Shown here one piece after another: positions 62,639 to 64,000 of a stretch of 64,000 bases of DNA; positions within the stretch are counted from its first letter, which is position 1, and the number at the start of each line of letters is the position of its first letter. The stretch spans positions 57,918 to 121,917 of the forward strand of contig NZ_SMTF01000011.1 of the NCBI RefSeq assembly GCF_004357985.1, read 5' to 3'. Below the pieces are notes generated by a model. It did not search any database. It worked only from the letters and a program-made list of their open reading frames with translations, and was not told the origin of the DNA. The DNA comes from Luteimonas aestuarii (lineage in GTDB: Bacteria; Pseudomonadota; Gammaproteobacteria; Xanthomonadales; Xanthomonadaceae). The position numbers and the translations under genes are program-made.

Positions 62639-63520
62639 TCAGAGCACGTAGACGAACAGGAACAGGCCCAGCCACACCACGTCCACGAAGTGCCAGTACC
62701 ACGCGGCGGCTTCGAACGCGAAATGGTTCTCGGCGTCGAAGTGGCCACGCGCCACGCGCAGCCACATCACGATCAGCATGATGGTGCCCAGCAGCACGTG
62801 CGCGCCGTGGAAGCCGGTCAGCATGAAGAACGTCGAACCGTAGATGCCGGAGCCCAGCGTCAGGTTGAGGTCCTGGTAGGCGTGGATGTACTCGTAGCCC
62901 TGCACGAAGGCGAAGGTGACGCCCAGCGCGATGGTGGTGCCCAGCCAGAACAGCACCTGGCGGCGGTGGCCGGCCTTCAGCGCATGGTGCGCGATGGTCA
63001 GCGTGACGCCCGAGGTCAGCAGGATCAGGGTATTGATGAGGGGCAGGCCCCACGCCGGGATGGTCTGGAAGGCACCGCCGATTTCGGCCGGGCCGGTGCT
63101 CGGCCAGCCGGCGCTGAAGTTTTCCCACAGCACGACGTTGGTCATCATGCCGCTGCCCTCGCCGCCCAGCCACGGCAGCGCGAACTGGCGCGTGTAGAAC
63201 AGCGCGCCGAAGAACGCGGCGAAGAACATCACTTCCGAGAAGATGAACCACACCATCCCCATGCGGAACGACACGTCGACCTGCTTGTTGTAGTAGCCGG
63301 AGATCGACTCGAGGATCACGTCGGCGAACCACTTGAACAGGATGGCGGCGAGGCCGGCGAGGCCGATGTAGAACGCCGGCATGCCCCACGAGATCTCGTT
63401 CATCCAGCTGGCGAGGCCCAGCATGGCCACGAACAGCGCGACCGAGGCGTACACCGGCCACTTGCTCTGGTGGGGCACGAAGTAGACGTTCGGGTCGGGG
63501 GTGGCGTGGGCCTGTGCCAT
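62639..63520 (-). CDS. ctaE: Cytochrome c oxidase subunit III
   Basis: A 293-residue subunit of the aa3-type oxidase with seven helices. Visible conserved parts: YFVPHQSKWPVYASVALF, VDVSFRMGMVWFIFSEVMFFAAFFGALFYTR (the invariant E in SEVMFF), LILLTSGVTLTIAHHALK, TLGSGIYGSTFFMLTGFHGAHVLLGT, and the ending AAWYWHFVDVVWLGLFLFVYVL. ATG 63520 starts 34 bp after the ctaG stop. Subunits I and II would lie just outside the window. Confidence 0.97.
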   Translation of the reverse strand: MAQAHATPDPNVYFVPHQSKWPVYASVALFVAMLGLASWMNEISWGMPAFYIGLAGLAAILFKWFADVILESISGYYNKQVDVSFRMGMVWFIFSEVMFFAAFFGALFYTRQFALPWLGGEGSGMMTNVVLWENFSAGWPSTGPAEIGGAFQTIPAWGLPLINTLILLTSGVTLTIAHHALKAGHRRQVLFWLGTTIALGVTFAFVQGYEYIHAYQDLNLTLGSGIYGSTFFMLTGFHGAHVLLGTIMLIVMWLRVARGHFDAENHFAFEAAAWYWHFVDVVWLGLFLFVYVL

Positions 63521-63554
63521 GTGCGTCGGTCCGGGTTGCGGTGTGCGTGGAAGG

Positions 63555-64000
63555 TCAGGGCGCGGCGTGCGACGGCGCGACGCCGGCCACGGAGGCCTGT
63601 GCGCGATCGGTCAGCACGTCGTTCCTGAAGAAGGTATACGACAGCGTGATGGTGTTGACGCCGTCCGGCAGCGCCGGGTCGACGATGAAGCGCACCGGCA
63701 TGTCGCGGGTTTCGCCGGCCTGCAGGGTCTGCGCGGTGAAGCAGAAGCATTCGGTCTTCTGGAAGTAGCCCGACGCGCGCGCCGGCGCCACCGAAGGCGT
63801 GGCGCTGCCGACGATGGGCGCGCTGCCGTCGTTGTGCGCGTAGTACGTCGCCTCGTAGACCTCGCCGACGCGCACCCGCATCCGCGTTTCATTCGGGCGG
63901 AACGACCACGGCAGGCGCGAGTTGACGGTGCCGTCGAACTCCACCGTCACCCAGCGGTCCTCCTGCGGCGCCGCGGTGCCGCTCGGCGCGCTGGCGGCGG
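63555..64000 (-). CDS. ctaG: Cytochrome c oxidase assembly protein CtaG (Cox11), partial
   Basis: The frame runs off the right edge of the window, so the N-terminal membrane anchor is missing. The part in view (148 codons) is the copper-delivery domain: [41 protein letters not shown], the copper site [13 protein letters not shown] (C-x-C), [20 protein letters not shown] and LSYTFF. It brings copper to the CuB site of subunit I. It lies upstream of ctaE on the same strand. A GTG at 63950 is not a true start, because the frame continues through it with conserved sequence. Confidence 0.93.
   Translation of the reverse strand, partial: AASAPSGTAAPQEDRWVTVEFDGTVNSRLPWSFRPNETRMRVRVGEVYEATYYAHNDGSAPIVGSATPSVAPARASGYFQKTECFCFTAQTLQAGETRDMPVRFIVDPALPDGVNTITLSYTFFRNDVLTDRAQASVAGVAPSHAAP

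Overview
The window is a contiguous piece of a high-GC gammaproteobacterial chromosome. Gene content and order suggest the Xanthomonadaceae (Lysobacteraceae), in the neighbourhood of Lysobacter, Luteimonas or Pseudoxanthomonas: a TonB-receptor/NagX/SIS-type NagB amino-sugar locus, tsaD divergent from rpsU-yqeY with dnaG downstream, a ctaG-ctaE-SURF1-ctaA-ctaB block, and the GC-rich intergenic hairpin repeats typical of this family. The genus cannot be fixed from sequence reading alone. No rRNA, tRNA, CRISPR array, phage or insertion sequence was seen.

Layout. 0-14.6 kb is housekeeping and envelope: a Sel1-type protein cut by the window edge, Rep helicase, a YceH regulator, an HAD lipoprotein, a lipoprotein and a small exported protein of unknown function, a methyltransferase, a TauE/SafE permease, the Slt lytic transglycosylase, a CNNM/CBS protein, the CCA-adding enzyme and an exported alpha/beta hydrolase. 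16.6-32.7 kb is an amino-sugar locus for chitin and peptidoglycan fragments: nagX, an amidase, nagA, nagB-II and a LacI regulator run leftward, while glucokinase, a TonB-dependent receptor and a GH20 hexosaminidase run rightward. A NamZ-type exo-muramidase and an exported MurQ/GKRP-like double-SIS protein follow. 33-35.4 kb holds VanZ, a MidA-like methyltransferase and a pteridine reductase. 35.4-42.3 kb is an eight-gene, end-overlapping Mrp/Mbh-type antiporter operon. 42.4-45.7 kb holds a membrane protein and a folB-mscS-folK operon. 45.8-55 kb is an expanded macromolecular-synthesis locus (tsaD, rpsU, yqeY, a frameshifted SEC-C gene, GNAT, acyltransferase-like, two beta-lactamase-fold hydrolases, YihY, dnaG). 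55-57.1 kb encodes an S9 peptidase, and 58.8-64 kb encodes cytochrome oxidase and heme A assembly.

The most unusual signal is two AT-richer islands, each carrying one orphan gene: an SMC/ABC-like ATPase at 14.8-16.55 kb and a HEPN-motif protein at 57.5-58.7 kb. Each gene is followed at once by an imperfect palindrome with the layout of an integron attC site, and each island has a GTT-type junction on its left. They look like single integron gene cassettes inserted outside any integron, with no integrase in the window, and both cargoes resemble anti-phage defence proteins. The attC call is strong for the HEPN island and moderate for the ATPase island.

Other points of interest are the exported MurQ-like protein beside NamZ, a third antiporter-like subunit lacking the usual TM5 glutamate in an operon with archaeal Mbh gene order, a LacI operator overlapping a TTGACA box, a probable leaderless promoter for slt, and hairpin repeat families whose stems vary by compensatory changes.
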